From NCBI RefSeq assembly GCF_030408375.1, contig NZ_CP046530.1, positions 2,232,001-2,296,000 of the forward strand: a stretch of DNA of 64,000 nucleotides, in the 5' to 3' direction. The translations under genes were made by a program, and so were the position numbers. Shown piece by piece: positions 8,178-17,066 of the stretch. Below the pieces are notes generated by a model, which saw only the letters and a program-made list of their open reading frames with translations, had not been told where the DNA came from and searched no databases. Source of the stretch: Corynebacterium afermentans subsp. lipophilum (lineage in GTDB: Bacteria > Actinomycetota > Actinomycetes > Mycobacteriales > Mycobacteriaceae). How positions within the stretch are numbered: the stretch's first letter is position 1; every line of letters begins with the position of its first letter.

Positions 8178-8939
8178 CTATCTCAAGCCGGCGGGCAGCG
8201 GCAGAAGGCCGTCCACCGCGAGCAGCACGCCGAACGCCGTGCCGGAGACCACGCCGATGATGTTCGCGCTGCCATCCGGGTTCACGGTATAGACCGGCGC
8301 GCCGGAATCGCCGTGCAACGCCAAGATCAGCACCGCAAGCTCACCCGTGTCCGGGTTCACCTTCAGTACCGGACCGCAGGTGCGCGAGGTGCGCGCGCCG
8401 TCCTTGCACACAATCTGGCCCGGCTTCACCGCAGTCACAGGGTGGTAGCCCGCCACGCGGCGGGTGGGGTTGATCCGCTGGACTGCGTCCGACAGCGGGT
8501 TTACCGCGCCGATGACTGGGATGTCCACCGCCCCGCCACGGACAGCCGCAGCGTTGGTGACGCCGCCGTCCAGCGGGAACCAGGCGACGTCGCGAAGCGG
8601 GCTTCCCAGCGTGTTGTCGCCGCGCATCTCATAACCCGAATCGCGCAGGTCGCCCGAGATCTTCGTGCGGTTATCCGCCGCGTACACCGCCACCGGCACC
8701 GCACCACCGATCGGCGCTAAACAGTGGCCCGCCGTCACGCCATACGCCCGCCCGTCGCGGTGCGCCACCGTGTTGAGGGAACAGCCGTAGCGGGAACCGT
8801 CGCTATAGGCGACGCGGATGCTGTCACCGGCAAACACAGCCACCGCCTGCGCCGGGGCGGCGAGCCCAACCGCGGTAGCCGTCGCGAGCAGGAGGGACAC
8901 AGCCAAAGTGCGCGCACGGCGCGCCACGGAAAACGTCAT
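8178..8939 (-). CDS. Secreted trypsin-like serine protease (S1 fold)
   Basis: 253 residues with a Sec signal peptide ending near AAPAQA. The catalytic triad can be placed: His72 in TAGHC, Asp117 in LRDVAWF and Ser212 in HGDSGAP. Cys pairs (53/73 and 178/188) fit disulfides of an extracellular chymotrypsin-like enzyme. Start ATG 8939 gives the natural signal peptide; a longer open frame upstream adds no signal. Substrate is unknown. It stands alone between the VapBC operator and the rplI terminator. Confidence 0.85.
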   Translation of the reverse strand: MTFSVARRARTLAVSLLLATATAVGLAAPAQAVAVFAGDSIRVAYSDGSRYGCSLNTVAHRDGRAYGVTAGHCLAPIGGAVPVAVYAADNRTKISGDLRDSGYEMRGDNTLGSPLRDVAWFPLDGGVTNAAAVRGGAVDIPVIGAVNPLSDAVQRINPTRRVAGYHPVTAVKPGQIVCKDGARTSRTCGPVLKVNPDTGELAVLILALHGDSGAPVYTVNPDGSANIIGVVSGTAFGVLLAVDGLLPLPAGLR

Positions 8940-8961
8940 GGGCGGTATTGTATCGGCACAC

Positions 8962-9004
8962 AAAAAGGCGCGGGCCCCACTCCTCACAAGTGGGACCCGC
9001 GCCT
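8962..9004 (-). terminator. Rho-independent terminator after rplI
   Basis: On the - strand a GC-rich stem (GGCGCGGG at 8967-8974 pairing with CCCGCGCC at 8996-9003, extended by CCCACT/AGTGGG) is followed by TTTTTG. It closes the rpsF-ssb-rplI unit and may also act as a barrier before the protease gene. Confidence 0.85.
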
Positions 9005-9071
9005 CAAATGCTGTTGTCGTTGGACTGCGTTATCCGTTCTCAGGCGGAGCAGTCGTCGATAAGCGAATGCT

Positions 9072-9524
9072 TTATGCGCTTACGACCTCGAAGTTCACCT
9101 TGCCCTCCACGGAATCGTGGAGATTGACCTTGACCTGGTAACCACCGGTCTTAGTAACAAGGCCCTTCGGCACGTTGATGCGGCGCTTATCCAAGTTCGG
9201 GCCGCCAGCAGCCTTCACGGCCTCAGCAATGTCAGCCGGCTTCACAGAGCCGAACAGCTTGCCGTTGTTAGCGGTGCGCACAGCAACCTTGACGCCCTTG
9301 AGCTGGTCGAGCTGGTCACGCAGCTCCTTCGCGTGGTCCAGGTCGCGGACCTCGCGCTCAGCCTGGGCACGCTTAATGTCTTCAATCTGCTTCTCTGCGC
9401 CGCGGGTAGCCGGGATAGCCAGGCCGCGCGGGAGCAGGAAGTTGCGTCCGTAACCGTCCTTGACCTCGACGACCTCTCCAGGCTCGCCAAGCTTCTCGAC
9501 GGCAGCGGTGAGGATCAGCTTCAT
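9072..9524 (-). CDS. rplI: 50S ribosomal protein L9
   Basis: 150 residues, full length. The N-terminal RNA-binding domain begins MKLILTAAVEKLGEPGE and includes GYGRNFLLPRGLA. The long central helix and the C-terminal domain follow. L9 binds 23S rRNA and helps keep the reading frame. It lies downstream of rpsF and ssb in the usual order; no rpsR copy is between them. A strong terminator follows. Confidence 0.98.
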   Translation of the reverse strand: MKLILTAAVEKLGEPGEVVEVKDGYGRNFLLPRGLAIPATRGAEKQIEDIKRAQAEREVRDLDHAKELRDQLDQLKGVKVAVRTANNGKLFGSVKPADIAEAVKAAGGPNLDKRRINVPKGLVTKTGGYQVKVNLHDSVEGKVNFEVVSA

Positions 9525-9572
9525 AATCCTAACCTTCCTTATGGTGAAAAATGCTTGATGTGTGGTTGTCGT

Positions 9573-10217
9573 TTAGAACGGTGGCTCATCGCCCGCGCCG
9601 CCGGAAAAACCGCCGGCCTCAGGGGCGGAACCCCACGGATCATGCTGAGGCTGGGACTGGTTCGGGTTGCCCTGGCCCTGGCTCTGGCCGCCCTGGTTCT
9701 GGCCGCCGAAGCCGCCGTTTGCCGGGTTGTAGCCACCCTGGCCCTGGTTCTGGCCCTGGCCGCCCTGGTTGAAACCGCCCTGGTTTCCACCGAAACCGCC
9801 GCGCTGGCCTCCCTGGTTGCCGCCGCCGTAACCGCCCGCACCGCCCTCACGCGGATTGCGGGTGACAGACGCGCTGGCGTACTTCAGGGACGGGCCGACC
9901 TCGTCGACCTCGATCTCGAACACGGTGCGGTTTTCGCCCTCTTTGGTCTGGTAGGAGCGCTGACGCAGCTTGCCGGTGACAACAACGCGCATGCCCTTGG
10001 TCAGGGACTCCGCAACGTTTTCCGCCATCTGGCGCCAGCAGTTGCAGGTCAGGAACAGGGCTTCGCCGTCTTCCCACTGGTTCGTCTCCCGGTTGAAAGT
10101 GCGGGGCGTTGACGCAATGCGGAAATTCGCAACTGCGGCGCCGCTCGGGATGAAGCGCAGCTCCGGGTCCGCAACCAAGTTGCCGACAACGGTAATGGGG
10201 GTATCGCCTTGAGCCAT
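9573..10217 (-). CDS. ssb: Single-stranded DNA-binding protein
   Basis: 214 residues. The OB fold occupies about 1-115 (starting [20 protein letters not shown]). The tail is a long Gly/Gln/Asn-rich linker with repeated GGNQGG-type units, ending in the acidic tip DEPPF that docks partner proteins. SSB coats single-stranded DNA in replication and repair. It sits 51 bp after rpsF and 48 bp before rplI. The repeat-rich linker has a strong GC-biased pattern that makes the opposite strand look open; that is a shadow. Confidence 0.97.
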   Translation of the reverse strand: MAQGDTPITVVGNLVADPELRFIPSGAAVANFRIASTPRTFNRETNQWEDGEALFLTCNCWRQMAENVAESLTKGMRVVVTGKLRQRSYQTKEGENRTVFEIEVDEVGPSLKYASASVTRNPREGGAGGYGGGNQGGQRGGFGGNQGGFNQGGQGQNQGQGGYNPANGGFGGQNQGGQSQGQGNPNQSQPQHDPWGSAPEAGGFSGGAGDEPPF

Positions 10218-10268
10218 GTCCTAAACCTTCCTACCTGCTGATCGTGTGGTTTCTGAGCCTACCGGTTC

Positions 10269-10556
10269 TTACTTATCGGTACGCAGAACCTTGGTACGAA
10301 CAACGTTGTCGTTCAGGTTCAGCACGCGGTCGAGCTCCTTGACCGTGTCAGCCTCGCACTCGAGGGTGACAACGGCGTAGATGCCCTCTTCCTTCTTGTT
10401 GATCGGGTAAGCAAGACGCTTCTTGCCCCACACATCAACGTTCTCCACCTTGCCGTTGTCCTTGCGGACGGTCTCCAGGAACTTATCCAGGGACGGGGCA
10501 ATGGTGCGCTCATCCTGCTGCGGATCGAGGATGATCATTACTTCGTAGTGACGCAC
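10269..10556 (-). CDS. rpsF: 30S ribosomal protein S6
   Basis: 95 residues beginning [18 protein letters not shown], a typical S6 start. I chose GTG 10556: AGGAGG lies 11 nt upstream, while the ATG at 10565 would sit 2 nt from it. S6 binds 16S rRNA with S18. First gene of rpsF-ssb-rplI. Repeats RPT-A and E1 lie upstream between it and the next gene. Confidence 0.97.
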   Translation of the reverse strand: MRHYEVMIILDPQQDERTIAPSLDKFLETVRKDNGKVENVDVWGKKRLAYPINKKEEGIYAVVTLECEADTVKELDRVLNLNDNVVRTKVLRTDK

Positions 10557-10672
10557 GGACCTCATCACCTCCTATGGTCTTGGTTGTTTCGGCCATCACC
10601 CTTGTGGTCATGGCAGGAGGGTCGTTGCGTCAAGCAACCCGAACAGACTACCCCACGGTTTGACCAGCTCAA

Positions 10673-10686
10673 AAACCCTAGGGTTT
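10673..10686. repeat. 14-bp palindrome AAACCCTAGGGTTT
   Basis: A perfect palindrome about 117 bp upstream of rpsF. On the - strand it continues into TTTTTGAGC, so a weak hairpin terminator for the gene at 11004 is possible; a regulator site is the alternative. Confidence 0.4.
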
Positions 10687-10712
10687 CTGGTGGGTGCTGC
10701 TCGGGCGCCGCT

Positions 10713-10763
10713 GACTCCACATTGCGGACAATTCCGCCGCCACCAACTATTGGTGCGCACCCA
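10713..10763 (+). repeat. RPT-A repeat, diverged copy 1
   Basis: 51 bp beginning GACTCCACATTGCGGACAA and ending TTGGTGCGCACCCA. It matches the copy at 10882-10932 at about 48 of 51 positions. The same GACTCCRCATTGCGGACAA block is found in reverse orientation at four places in 50.0-55.5 kb. Confidence 0.8.
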
Positions 10764-10791
10764 GCAATCCGCGGCGCGTCGGGGCGGCTGC

Positions 10792-10867
10792 TCGCAAAAG
10801 TTGACGACTCGATTTCGCGACCTGGGGAAACGCGCCGCCTAAACTGGCCGATTGTCAGCTTTTACGA
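10792..10867. repeat. 76-bp core-and-arms element E1
   Basis: Inverted ends (TCGCAAAAGTTGACGACTCG against CGATTGTCAGCTTTTACGA) flank the decamer CGACCTGGGG at 10818, offset 26. Same length and layout as E2, E3 and E4. It is framed by two RPT-A copies. Confidence 0.8.
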
Positions 10868-10881
10868 ATCCGCGCCGCCGG

Positions 10882-10932
10882 GACTCCGCATTGCGGACAA
10901 TCCCGCCACCACCAACTATTGGTGCGCACCCA
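10882..10932 (+). repeat. RPT-A repeat, diverged copy 2
   Basis: Direct copy of 10713-10763. It contains the near palindrome TCCGCATTGCGGA and CACCAACTATTGGTG. No gene is seen in 10569-11003; the gap is made of these repeats and E1. Confidence 0.8.
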
Positions 10933-11003
10933 CGTTGTGCACGAATCAACGGGGCGTTTACAACGTCGGAAACGGCGGAAATGCCGATCCCTACAAAATC
11001 CGC

Positions 11004-11192
11004 CTAGTGCGGGTTGGGCACCGCCGAGAAGAGCGCGAGGGAGACCGGGATGACGGTCATGAAGAGGAACGCCACTAAGCCGAAGCTAATCGACGTTCGC
11101 TTCCGCCCCATCACCGCAAAGTAGAACGAGGCACTGAACAGGAAAAACGCCACCACGATGGAGGCGATGCCCAGGATTGTGGTGGCGTTCAT
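11004..11192 (-). CDS. Small two-helix membrane protein
   Basis: 62 residues: MNATTILGIASIVVAFFLF then a second hydrophobic segment after GRKRTS. Two transmembrane helices with a short basic loop. It starts 3 bp after the GT87 gene stop and is probably translated from the same mRNA as ponA and the GT87 transferase. No known domain; the operon position suggests a link with cell-envelope synthesis, which is inference only. Confidence 0.7.
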   Translation of the reverse strand: MNATTILGIASIVVAFFLFSASFYFAVMGRKRTSISFGLVAFLFMTVIPVSLALFSAVPNPH

Positions 11193-11195
11193 CGG

Positions 11196-12746
11196 CTATG
11201 CCCTAGCCACCGTGGAGCCGGTGGGCTCGGGCTGCTCGGCGTTGGCCGGGTTGGCTTCGGGGCGGGCCGGAGGGGCGTCGATAGGCAAAGGCTCCTTCCA
11301 CTGGTACGGCAGCGACATCAGCGGATCGTGGCCGTTGTGGGCGTCGCGGACCTTGTCGCGCCGGCGGCCCAGGATCTGCTGCACCACCAGCACCATAATG
11401 GCGATGATGAAGGCGTCGCGGGAGATGATCACCACGTTGAGGAACCACCCCGGCACGCCCAGGTTGTCCGCGCCCATCATGTGCCACATCAGCACCGGCC
11501 ACACGGCCATGTCCACGACCATCCAGCTCAGAAGGAGGCGCCAGTACGGCAGCGCGAGCACGGCCGGGATGACAAACCACAGGGAGTACTGCGGGCTCCA
11601 CACCTTGTTGAAGATGAGGAACAGGCCGACGATCAGGCACACCAGCTCCGCGATGCGCGGGGTCTGCGGCGCTTTCAGGCCCAGGATGAGCACGCCCAAG
11701 CAGCCCAGCAGGAACAGGATCAGCGTTACGGCGTTGAGGATCACCGGGGCGCCCTCGCCGGAGTCGAAGCCGGTCCAGCCGGTCATGCGGGAGATCACCG
11801 CATAGATGGTGGTCCACTCCCAGCCGCGGTCCGTGTTGAGGCGGTTGAACTCGCCCCAGGCGTCCGGGTTGCGCAGGTAGACCGGCACGTTCACCACGAG
11901 CCAGGACACCACCATCGCGGCGAGCATCTTGCCAAACGGGGCGAGGTCACGCTTGCGCAGCGCCACCGTCAGGTACGCACCGAGCAGGAAGATCGGCCAC
12001 AACTTGAACGCGGTGCCCAGGCCGATGAGTACGCCGGCGAGCCAGAACTTCCGGTTGCGCGCTGCCAGCATCGCGGCCACTGCGAAGAAGATCGACGGGA
12101 TGTCCCAGTTGGTGAACGCATGGACGATCAGCAGCGGCGAACCTGCGACAAGCAGGGTGTCCCAGATGCGGTTGCCCGCGAGCTCGGCGACCATGCGGAT
12201 CGTGATCACCCAGATGATGGACATCAACAGTGCGGTGACATAGAAGTACCAGCCGGAGTCCGGCAGGAAGTTGTCCACCAGGAAGTAGGTGCTGCGCGAC
12301 AGCCAGGCCGACAGCTGCTGGAACAGGCCGGCGAGTACCGGGTACTCCATGTAGCGGGTCAGGCCGTCTTCCACCCACGAGTAGTCGTAGACGAAGCCGC
12401 CGTTGTCCAGTCCGCGGGCACCGTAGAGCGGAATGATGTCGTTGTAGCAGGCCGCGGTGTACTGGCGGTTGCCGTCCCAGTTGAGCTGGATGATGCCGTT
12501 GTCGTCGGCTTTGCCGCCGGCGCAGTGCGCCTTCTGCAGCAGGCCGAAAGACAGGAACACGTAGGCGACGGCGAGGATGGAGCGCAACGGCGTCCAGAAG
12601 CGGGCGCGGCCGATCTGGGCGAAGCGCCCCATCGGACCGCCGAGGAATTCCACCCAGCCGCGCGCGAGCGGCTCAGTACGTCCCGGCTGGACGCGGTCCG
12701 CCGGATCCGGCCAAGTGATCTGCTGGGTCTGAGTCGACTCGGACAT
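11196..12746 (-). CDS. GT87/DUF2029-type membrane glycosyltransferase
   Basis: 516 residues with about ten membrane helices. Family traits include an early acidic loop (YSWVEDGLTRYMEYPVLAG) and WSPQYSLWF late in the protein, which fit polyprenyl-phosphate-sugar-dependent (GT-C) mannosyltransferases of the DUF2029/GT87 group. The gene follows ponA directly, as the Rv0051 gene follows ponA1 in Mycobacterium tuberculosis. It likely adds sugars to envelope lipoglycans from the outer face of the membrane. The C-terminus ([11 protein letters not shown]...) is cytosolic and low complexity; its LPIDAPP part is encoded by a copy of the iterated decamer at 11276-11285. Confidence 0.8.
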   Translation of the reverse strand: MSESTQTQQITWPDPADRVQPGRTEPLARGWVEFLGGPMGRFAQIGRARFWTPLRSILAVAYVFLSFGLLQKAHCAGGKADDNGIIQLNWDGNRQYTAACYNDIIPLYGARGLDNGGFVYDYSWVEDGLTRYMEYPVLAGLFQQLSAWLSRSTYFLVDNFLPDSGWYFYVTALLMSIIWVITIRMVAELAGNRIWDTLLVAGSPLLIVHAFTNWDIPSIFFAVAAMLAARNRKFWLAGVLIGLGTAFKLWPIFLLGAYLTVALRKRDLAPFGKMLAAMVVSWLVVNVPVYLRNPDAWGEFNRLNTDRGWEWTTIYAVISRMTGWTGFDSGEGAPVILNAVTLILFLLGCLGVLILGLKAPQTPRIAELVCLIVGLFLIFNKVWSPQYSLWFVIPAVLALPYWRLLLSWMVVDMAVWPVLMWHMMGADNLGVPGWFLNVVIISRDAFIIAIMVLVVQQILGRRRDKVRDAHNGHDPLMSLPYQWKEPLPIDAPPARPEANPANAEQPEPTGSTVARA

Positions 12747-15014
12747 TTACTGCAGTGCTCCCTGGAATTGGTCGAGGACGTCGTTGATTGCGTCGCTGAT
12801 ATTCGGCGCCGGGGCCGGATCCGGCGCAGGCGCGGGCGCGGGGGCCGGAGCAGGCGCGGGCGCGGGGGCCGGTGCAGGCTGCTCGCCAGGTGCTTCCGGC
12901 GCAGCCGGGTCTGCCGGAGCCGCCGGGGCATCAGAGCTCGCCGCGGGCGGAGCCTGAGAGGTGTTTCCGGTGTAGCTCGGCGTCGGGTTGGAGTAGTAGC
13001 CGCCCAGGCCGGTACCGCCGGAGTAGGGGTTCACGCCCCAGTAGACGGGGTTGGCGTTGGGGAAGCTTTGGAACTCCTGTCCTTCGAGCTCCGTGTCCAG
13101 GAACTCCTTCCAGATCTTGGACGGGGTGTTGGAACCGAACATGTTGCCGCCCCACTCGTTGAAAATCGGGGAGGTGTTATCGGCGGTGCCCACCCAGACA
13201 GCGACAGCGAGCTGCGGGGTGGAGCCGACCATCCAGGCGTCCTTGTTGTTGCCGGTGTCGCCCATCTGGGCGGTGCCGGTCTTGGACGCGGACTGGCGGC
13301 CGCCGGCGAGCACGGCGTTGGAGTAGCCGGCCACGCCCTGCATGGCCTGCAGGGTGTTGTCGGCGACCTGCTCGGCTACACGACGCTCGGTGTAGTCCTT
13401 GTCCACCTGGTAGAGGACCTCGCCGTTGGCGTCGACGATCTTCTCCACGAAGTGGGTCGGGTGCATCAATCCGCGGTTGGTCAGGGTGGACATGGCAGTG
13501 GCCATGTCCAGCACACGGGACTGGTACTGGCCCAGCACGATGCCTTCGTAGGGCTGGCCGCCGTTCTCGCGCAGGGTCTCGGGGATGCCCGGGATGGACT
13601 TGGCCACGCCCAGGGCGTGCGCCATGTCGGCGGTGTCCTGCGTGGTGTTGTCCAGCTCGTCTTGGATGCGCATGTAGGCGGTGTTGGAGGACACGGTGGT
13701 CGCCTGGGTCATGGACAGCATGCCGCCGCCACCACCGTCCCAGTTGGTGACGGTGATGTTGCCGGGCAGGTGCACTGGCGACGAGTCGAACATGGACGTC
13801 AGCGGGATCCCCTGTTGCAGGGCCGCCGCGAGCGCGAAGATCTTGAACGTCGAGCCCGTTTGGAGGCCGGCGTTGGCGTAGTCCCAGCCGGACGGGTCGT
13901 CGCCGCCGTAGTATGCGCGCACTGCGCCTGTCGACGGATCCACGGCCACCGCACCAGTGCGCGCATCCTCCTGCAGGTTGGCCAGGCGCTCGCGAGCGAT
14001 TCGCTCCATGTTGGCCTGGGACGCGGCGTCGATAGTTGTGGTGATCTGCAAACCGCGGTTGGTCAGGTCGCTTTCGGTGATGCCGAGGGCCTCGAGCTCC
14101 TTGATTACCTGGTTCTTGATCAGGCCGTTCGGGCCGGTGGCTTCAGTGTAGGCGGAGTAGGAAGCCGGGTCGCGCGTCTCCGGGTACACCATCCCGGCGC
14201 GCTGCTCCGGGGTGACCTTGCCCATCTCCACAAGGCCGTCCATGACGTAGTTCCAGCGCTGCTCCGCAGCTTGGCGGTTCGTCCACGGGTCCAGCTCGCT
14301 AGGAAGCTGGATAGAGGCGGCCAGCACGCCGCCCTCCTCGACGGTGAGCTGGGACGCCGGTTTGTCGAAGAATGCGTGCGCGGCGGCCTCGACACCGTAG
14401 GCGTTGCGGCCGAAGTACACGGTGTTCAGGTAGGCGCGGAGGATGTCCTCCTTGGACCACTGGTTGGTCATCTTCACGGAGTAGACCAGCTCGTTGGCTT
14501 TGCGCTCGTATGAGTGCTCGTTGCCCACCAGCGCGTTTTTCACGTACTGCTGGGTGATGGTGGAGCCGCCGCCTGCCGAGGTGTCGCCGGTGATCTGGCC
14601 CAGCGCCGCGCGGGCGAAACCTGTGGGCGAGAATCCGGAGTTGGTCCAGAAGTCGCGGTCCTCCGCTGCCAAGACGGCATCCTGGACCTCCACCGGCACG
14701 GACTCCAAGGGGATCTGCTCGCGGTTGCCTTCCGGCGGCACGAGGCGGGCGAGCTCGTTTTCGCCGTCGTTGAAGTAGATCGAGGAGATCTGCGCCGTCT
14801 CAATCTCGCCGGGGCCCGGGATCTCAGCCTTGGAGTACTTCCACATGAACCAGCCGACCGGGATCAACGCGAGGAGGAGAAGGAACAGCAAGATAGCCAG
14901 TACCCACTGCCACGCGCGGGACTTCTTCTTTTTCTTCACTGCCGTAGTGCCGCCGGACGCCTTCTCTTTGTCAGCGCTCTTGTCGGCGCTTTTGCCAACG
15001 CTCTTTTCAGTCAC
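12747..15014 (-). CDS. ponA: Class A penicillin-binding protein (PBP1 / PonA)
   Basis: About 755 residues. A short cytosolic Lys-rich N-terminus is followed by one membrane helix (VLAILLFLLLLALIPVGWFM). The GT51 glycosyltransferase domain has AAEDRDFWTNSGFSPTG. The transpeptidase domain has STFK (catalytic Ser), SSNT and KTGT (in SASKTGTAQ). The last ~110 residues are a Pro/Ala tail ending SDAINDVLDQFQGALQ. It builds and cross-links peptidoglycan. I prefer GTG 15014, with AGGAAA close upstream, over the in-frame GTG at 15029. The next gene starts next to its stop. Confidence 0.95.
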   Translation of the reverse strand: MTEKSVGKSADKSADKEKASGGTTAVKKKKKSRAWQWVLAILLFLLLLALIPVGWFMWKYSKAEIPGPGEIETAQISSIYFNDGENELARLVPPEGNREQIPLESVPVEVQDAVLAAEDRDFWTNSGFSPTGFARAALGQITGDTSAGGGSTITQQYVKNALVGNEHSYERKANELVYSVKMTNQWSKEDILRAYLNTVYFGRNAYGVEAAAHAFFDKPASQLTVEEGGVLAASIQLPSELDPWTNRQAAEQRWNYVMDGLVEMGKVTPEQRAGMVYPETRDPASYSAYTEATGPNGLIKNQVIKELEALGITESDLTNRGLQITTTIDAASQANMERIARERLANLQEDARTGAVAVDPSTGAVRAYYGGDDPSGWDYANAGLQTGSTFKIFALAAALQQGIPLTSMFDSSPVHLPGNITVTNWDGGGGGMLSMTQATTVSSNTAYMRIQDELDNTTQDTADMAHALGVAKSIPGIPETLRENGGQPYEGIVLGQYQSRVLDMATAMSTLTNRGLMHPTHFVEKIVDANGEVLYQVDKDYTERRVAEQVADNTLQAMQGVAGYSNAVLAGGRQSASKTGTAQMGDTGNNKDAWMVGSTPQLAVAVWVGTADNTSPIFNEWGGNMFGSNTPSKIWKEFLDTELEGQEFQSFPNANPVYWGVNPYSGGTGLGGYYSNPTPSYTGNTSQAPPAASSDAPAAPADPAAPEAPGEQPAPAPAPAPAPAPAPAPAPDPAPAPNISDAINDVLDQFQGALQ

Positions 15015-15116
15015 ACGTTTTTCCTGCACATTTGCACCCGCCGCGCCCGCGGGGAGGGCAAACGGGCGAGCTACCTACCAAATTCCTACCGGACACCCTA
15101 CCTGCCCAGTTCGGAT

Positions 15117-15491
15117 TCACACTACTGGTACTGCTGTGACTTCTTGCAACAGATGGTTCCATTTGCACGACGGGCAGACCTCCACCACATGGACGGTCAG
15201 CGGCCCCACCTCCGCCACAAGCCGGTCAATCTCTTCTTCGTTCCGCGCGGTGCCTGTGCGCCTGCCCAGCTTTTCGGAGTACACCCAGCGCACGTTGCGC
15301 ATCGCTTCCCCGCACACGGGGCAGGGCCTGGCGGAATCCTCGCCGTGGTGCTGCGCCGCGGCGCGGAGCAAGAAATCGGCGTCGCATACGTCGTCGATAG
15401 GCAAATGCCCCCGTTTGAACTCGCGCAGCCTCTGGCGGCGCTGCCACTCGTGGGACACCTCGTGCTCGTACGTGAACATCCTGGCAATCAT
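15117..15491 (-). CDS. DUF5318-like zinc-ribbon protein
   Basis: About 124 residues. Two CxxC knuckles, CPVC (after ARP) and CPSC (after VVEV), make a zinc ribbon. The N-terminus reads MFTYEHEVSHEWQRRQRLREFKRG from 15479; ATG 15491 is an alternative start with AGGGG nearby. It lies upstream of ponA in the same direction, the place of Rv0049 relative to ponA1 in mycobacteria, so the pairing is old. Function unknown. My domain name rests on memory of the family and its position. Confidence 0.75.
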   Translation of the reverse strand: MIARMFTYEHEVSHEWQRRQRLREFKRGHLPIDDVCDADFLLRAAAQHHGEDSARPCPVCGEAMRNVRWVYSEKLGRRTGTARNEEEIDRLVAEVGPLTVHVVEVCPSCKWNHLLQEVTAVPVV

Positions 15492-15549
15492 AACCCCTGT
15501 CCTAGCTGCTAGATTTTGAAAAGGACTTGGAAGAAAGAGGTGTACAGAG

Positions 15550-16011
15550 GTGGCGCACGACGAACCCTCCGCGGAAGCCATGCGGATCGCGGCGGGCATC
15601 CGCCCCGCACTGACCAGCCTGTACGTGGCGTATTTCCGTAACGCGGAAAACTCCGACCTCACCGGCCCGCAGCTGTCCGTGCTGCACCGGCTTGGTTTTC
15701 GCGGCCCCACCCGCATTAGCAAGCTGGCCGCGGAAGAGGGCGTGCGCCTGCCCACCGCCTCCAACACCGTCAACCAGCTGGAAAAGCGCGACCTGGTGCG
15801 CCGCGTGCGCTCGGTGGACGACCGCCGCGGGGTGTCTGTTGAGCTCACCGATTTCGGCCGCGAGGAACTGGAGCGTGTCGGCGCCGAGCGCACCCGTTCG
15901 CTCGCGCAGATGCTCAACGCGCTCGATGCGGAGGCGCTGGAGAAACTGGACGCACTGCCTGGGGTCCTCAACGACCTCGCCCGCGCCTACGCTACGGCGT
16001 CTGCGGACTAG
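15550..16011 (+). CDS. MarR-family transcriptional regulator
   Basis: 153 residues. A winged helix-turn-helix core is seen: ISKLAAEEGVRLPTASNTVNQLEKRDLVRR, then the wing VDDRRGVSVELTDFGRE. Dimerisation helices flank it. Starts at GTG 15550 after a GA-rich stretch. Divergent from the DUF5318-like gene with about 58 bp between, so it may control itself, the ponA unit, or both. Ligand unknown. Confidence 0.9.
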   Translation: MAHDEPSAEAMRIAAGIRPALTSLYVAYFRNAENSDLTGPQLSVLHRLGFRGPTRISKLAAEEGVRLPTASNTVNQLEKRDLVRRVRSVDDRRGVSVELTDFGREELERVGAERTRSLAQMLNALDAEALEKLDALPGVLNDLARAYATASAD

Positions 16012-16099
16012 CCGCTTTTTTCGTGGCAGGAACACATGTTTATGATGTGTTCATTACCCGAAAACTCGCATACGCGGACCCGTGCCAAGGAGGCAGGCC

Positions 16100-17056
16100 C
16101 TGAGCAGCTCCCCCGGCGCTGACAGCGCCAACTTCCCCAACGTCGCGTTGCCCGTGCGCGTCCTCGTGGGCTGGGACGTGGCAAACACTGAGGCGGTTGA
16201 GTTCGCCGCCTGGCTGGGCCGCTCGCTGCCCGTGACTGTGCAGGTCATGTCCAGCGCCCAGTCCAAGTGGTCGAAGTCCCTGCCCAAGGCCTCCAAAGGT
16301 CGCAAGAAGCGCATGAAGGAAGCGCAGGCTACCTTCGACACCCGCGTGGAAAAGGCGCTGAAGGAGCACATTCCGCGCTCGCAGTGGTCTGAGGACGTGT
16401 CCCGCCTGGTGGACAGCAAGGACATCGTGCGCTCCCTGCACGGGGCCGCAGAGGACTTCGGAGCGGACTTGATTTTGATGGGCTCGCGCGCGAAAACGCC
16501 GAAGGGCCGGTTCCGCCCCTCCAGCGTGGCGGACGAGATGATGCGCTCCTGCCCCGTCCCGCTGGGCTTGGCCCCGCGCGGGGTGAAGCTGTCCAAGAAG
16601 GGGCTCACCCGCGTCACCTACGCAATTGTGCTTGGCGACGATCCGGTGGCCCCGGACTTCTCCGGCCTGGACTACGCCACCGCGACAGCCTGCAAACTGG
16701 GGTTGCCGCTGCGCATCATCGCGTTTTCCCCCACTGCGTACGAGAAGCACACCTCCACCTGGAACGAGCAGACGCTGGGCATGCTGGACCACGCCCGCGA
16801 CCATGCGTGGGAGCTGGCGGCGACGTTCGCGCCGGAAGTGTGCGACACCTTCGACGTGACCAGTTCCATCTCCGCGGCGAAGAGCTGGAAACGTTCGATC
16901 GACTCGGTGAAGTGGAAAAAGGGCGACATCATGTTCCTGGGCACTCAGCCGTCGCCGCAGTTCACCAGCGTGTTTGTGGGCACGCTTGAGGGCGAGTTCA
17001 TCCGTTACGCCACGGTGCCGGTGGTGGTGTGCCCGCACTCCGGGACGGCGCAGTAA
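16100..17056 (+). CDS. Two-domain universal stress (UspA-like) protein, probable CTG start
   Basis: About 318 residues in two Usp-like halves. The first opens VRVLVGWDVANTEAVEFAAW and closes ILMGSRAKTPKGRFRPSSVADEMM; the second closes IRYATVPVVVCPHSG. The exact ATP-binding GxxGS pattern is only partly kept. AAGGAGG at 16087-16093 is 6 nt from an in-frame CTG at 16100, which I take as the start; an in-frame GTG at 16082 lies before the AAGGAGG and has no ribosome site. Role in stress response is inferred from the family. Confidence 0.75.
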   Translation: MSSSPGADSANFPNVALPVRVLVGWDVANTEAVEFAAWLGRSLPVTVQVMSSAQSKWSKSLPKASKGRKKRMKEAQATFDTRVEKALKEHIPRSQWSEDVSRLVDSKDIVRSLHGAAEDFGADLILMGSRAKTPKGRFRPSSVADEMMRSCPVPLGLAPRGVKLSKKGLTRVTYAIVLGDDPVAPDFSGLDYATATACKLGLPLRIIAFSPTAYEKHTSTWNEQTLGMLDHARDHAWELAATFAPEVCDTFDVTSSISAAKSWKRSIDSVKWKKGDIMFLGTQPSPQFTSVFVGTLEGEFIRYATVPVVVCPHSGTAQ

Positions 17057-17066
17057 GTTGGGCTCC

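Noticed and set aside
10713..10932. CRISPR array
   Set aside because: Only two direct copies with a 118-bp gap that contains E1, and no cas genes.
11328..14513. A very long open frame (about 1060 codons) on the + strand
   Set aside because: It is antisense to ponA and the GT87 gene, whose motifs are certain. High GC at third codon positions removes stops on the other strand.
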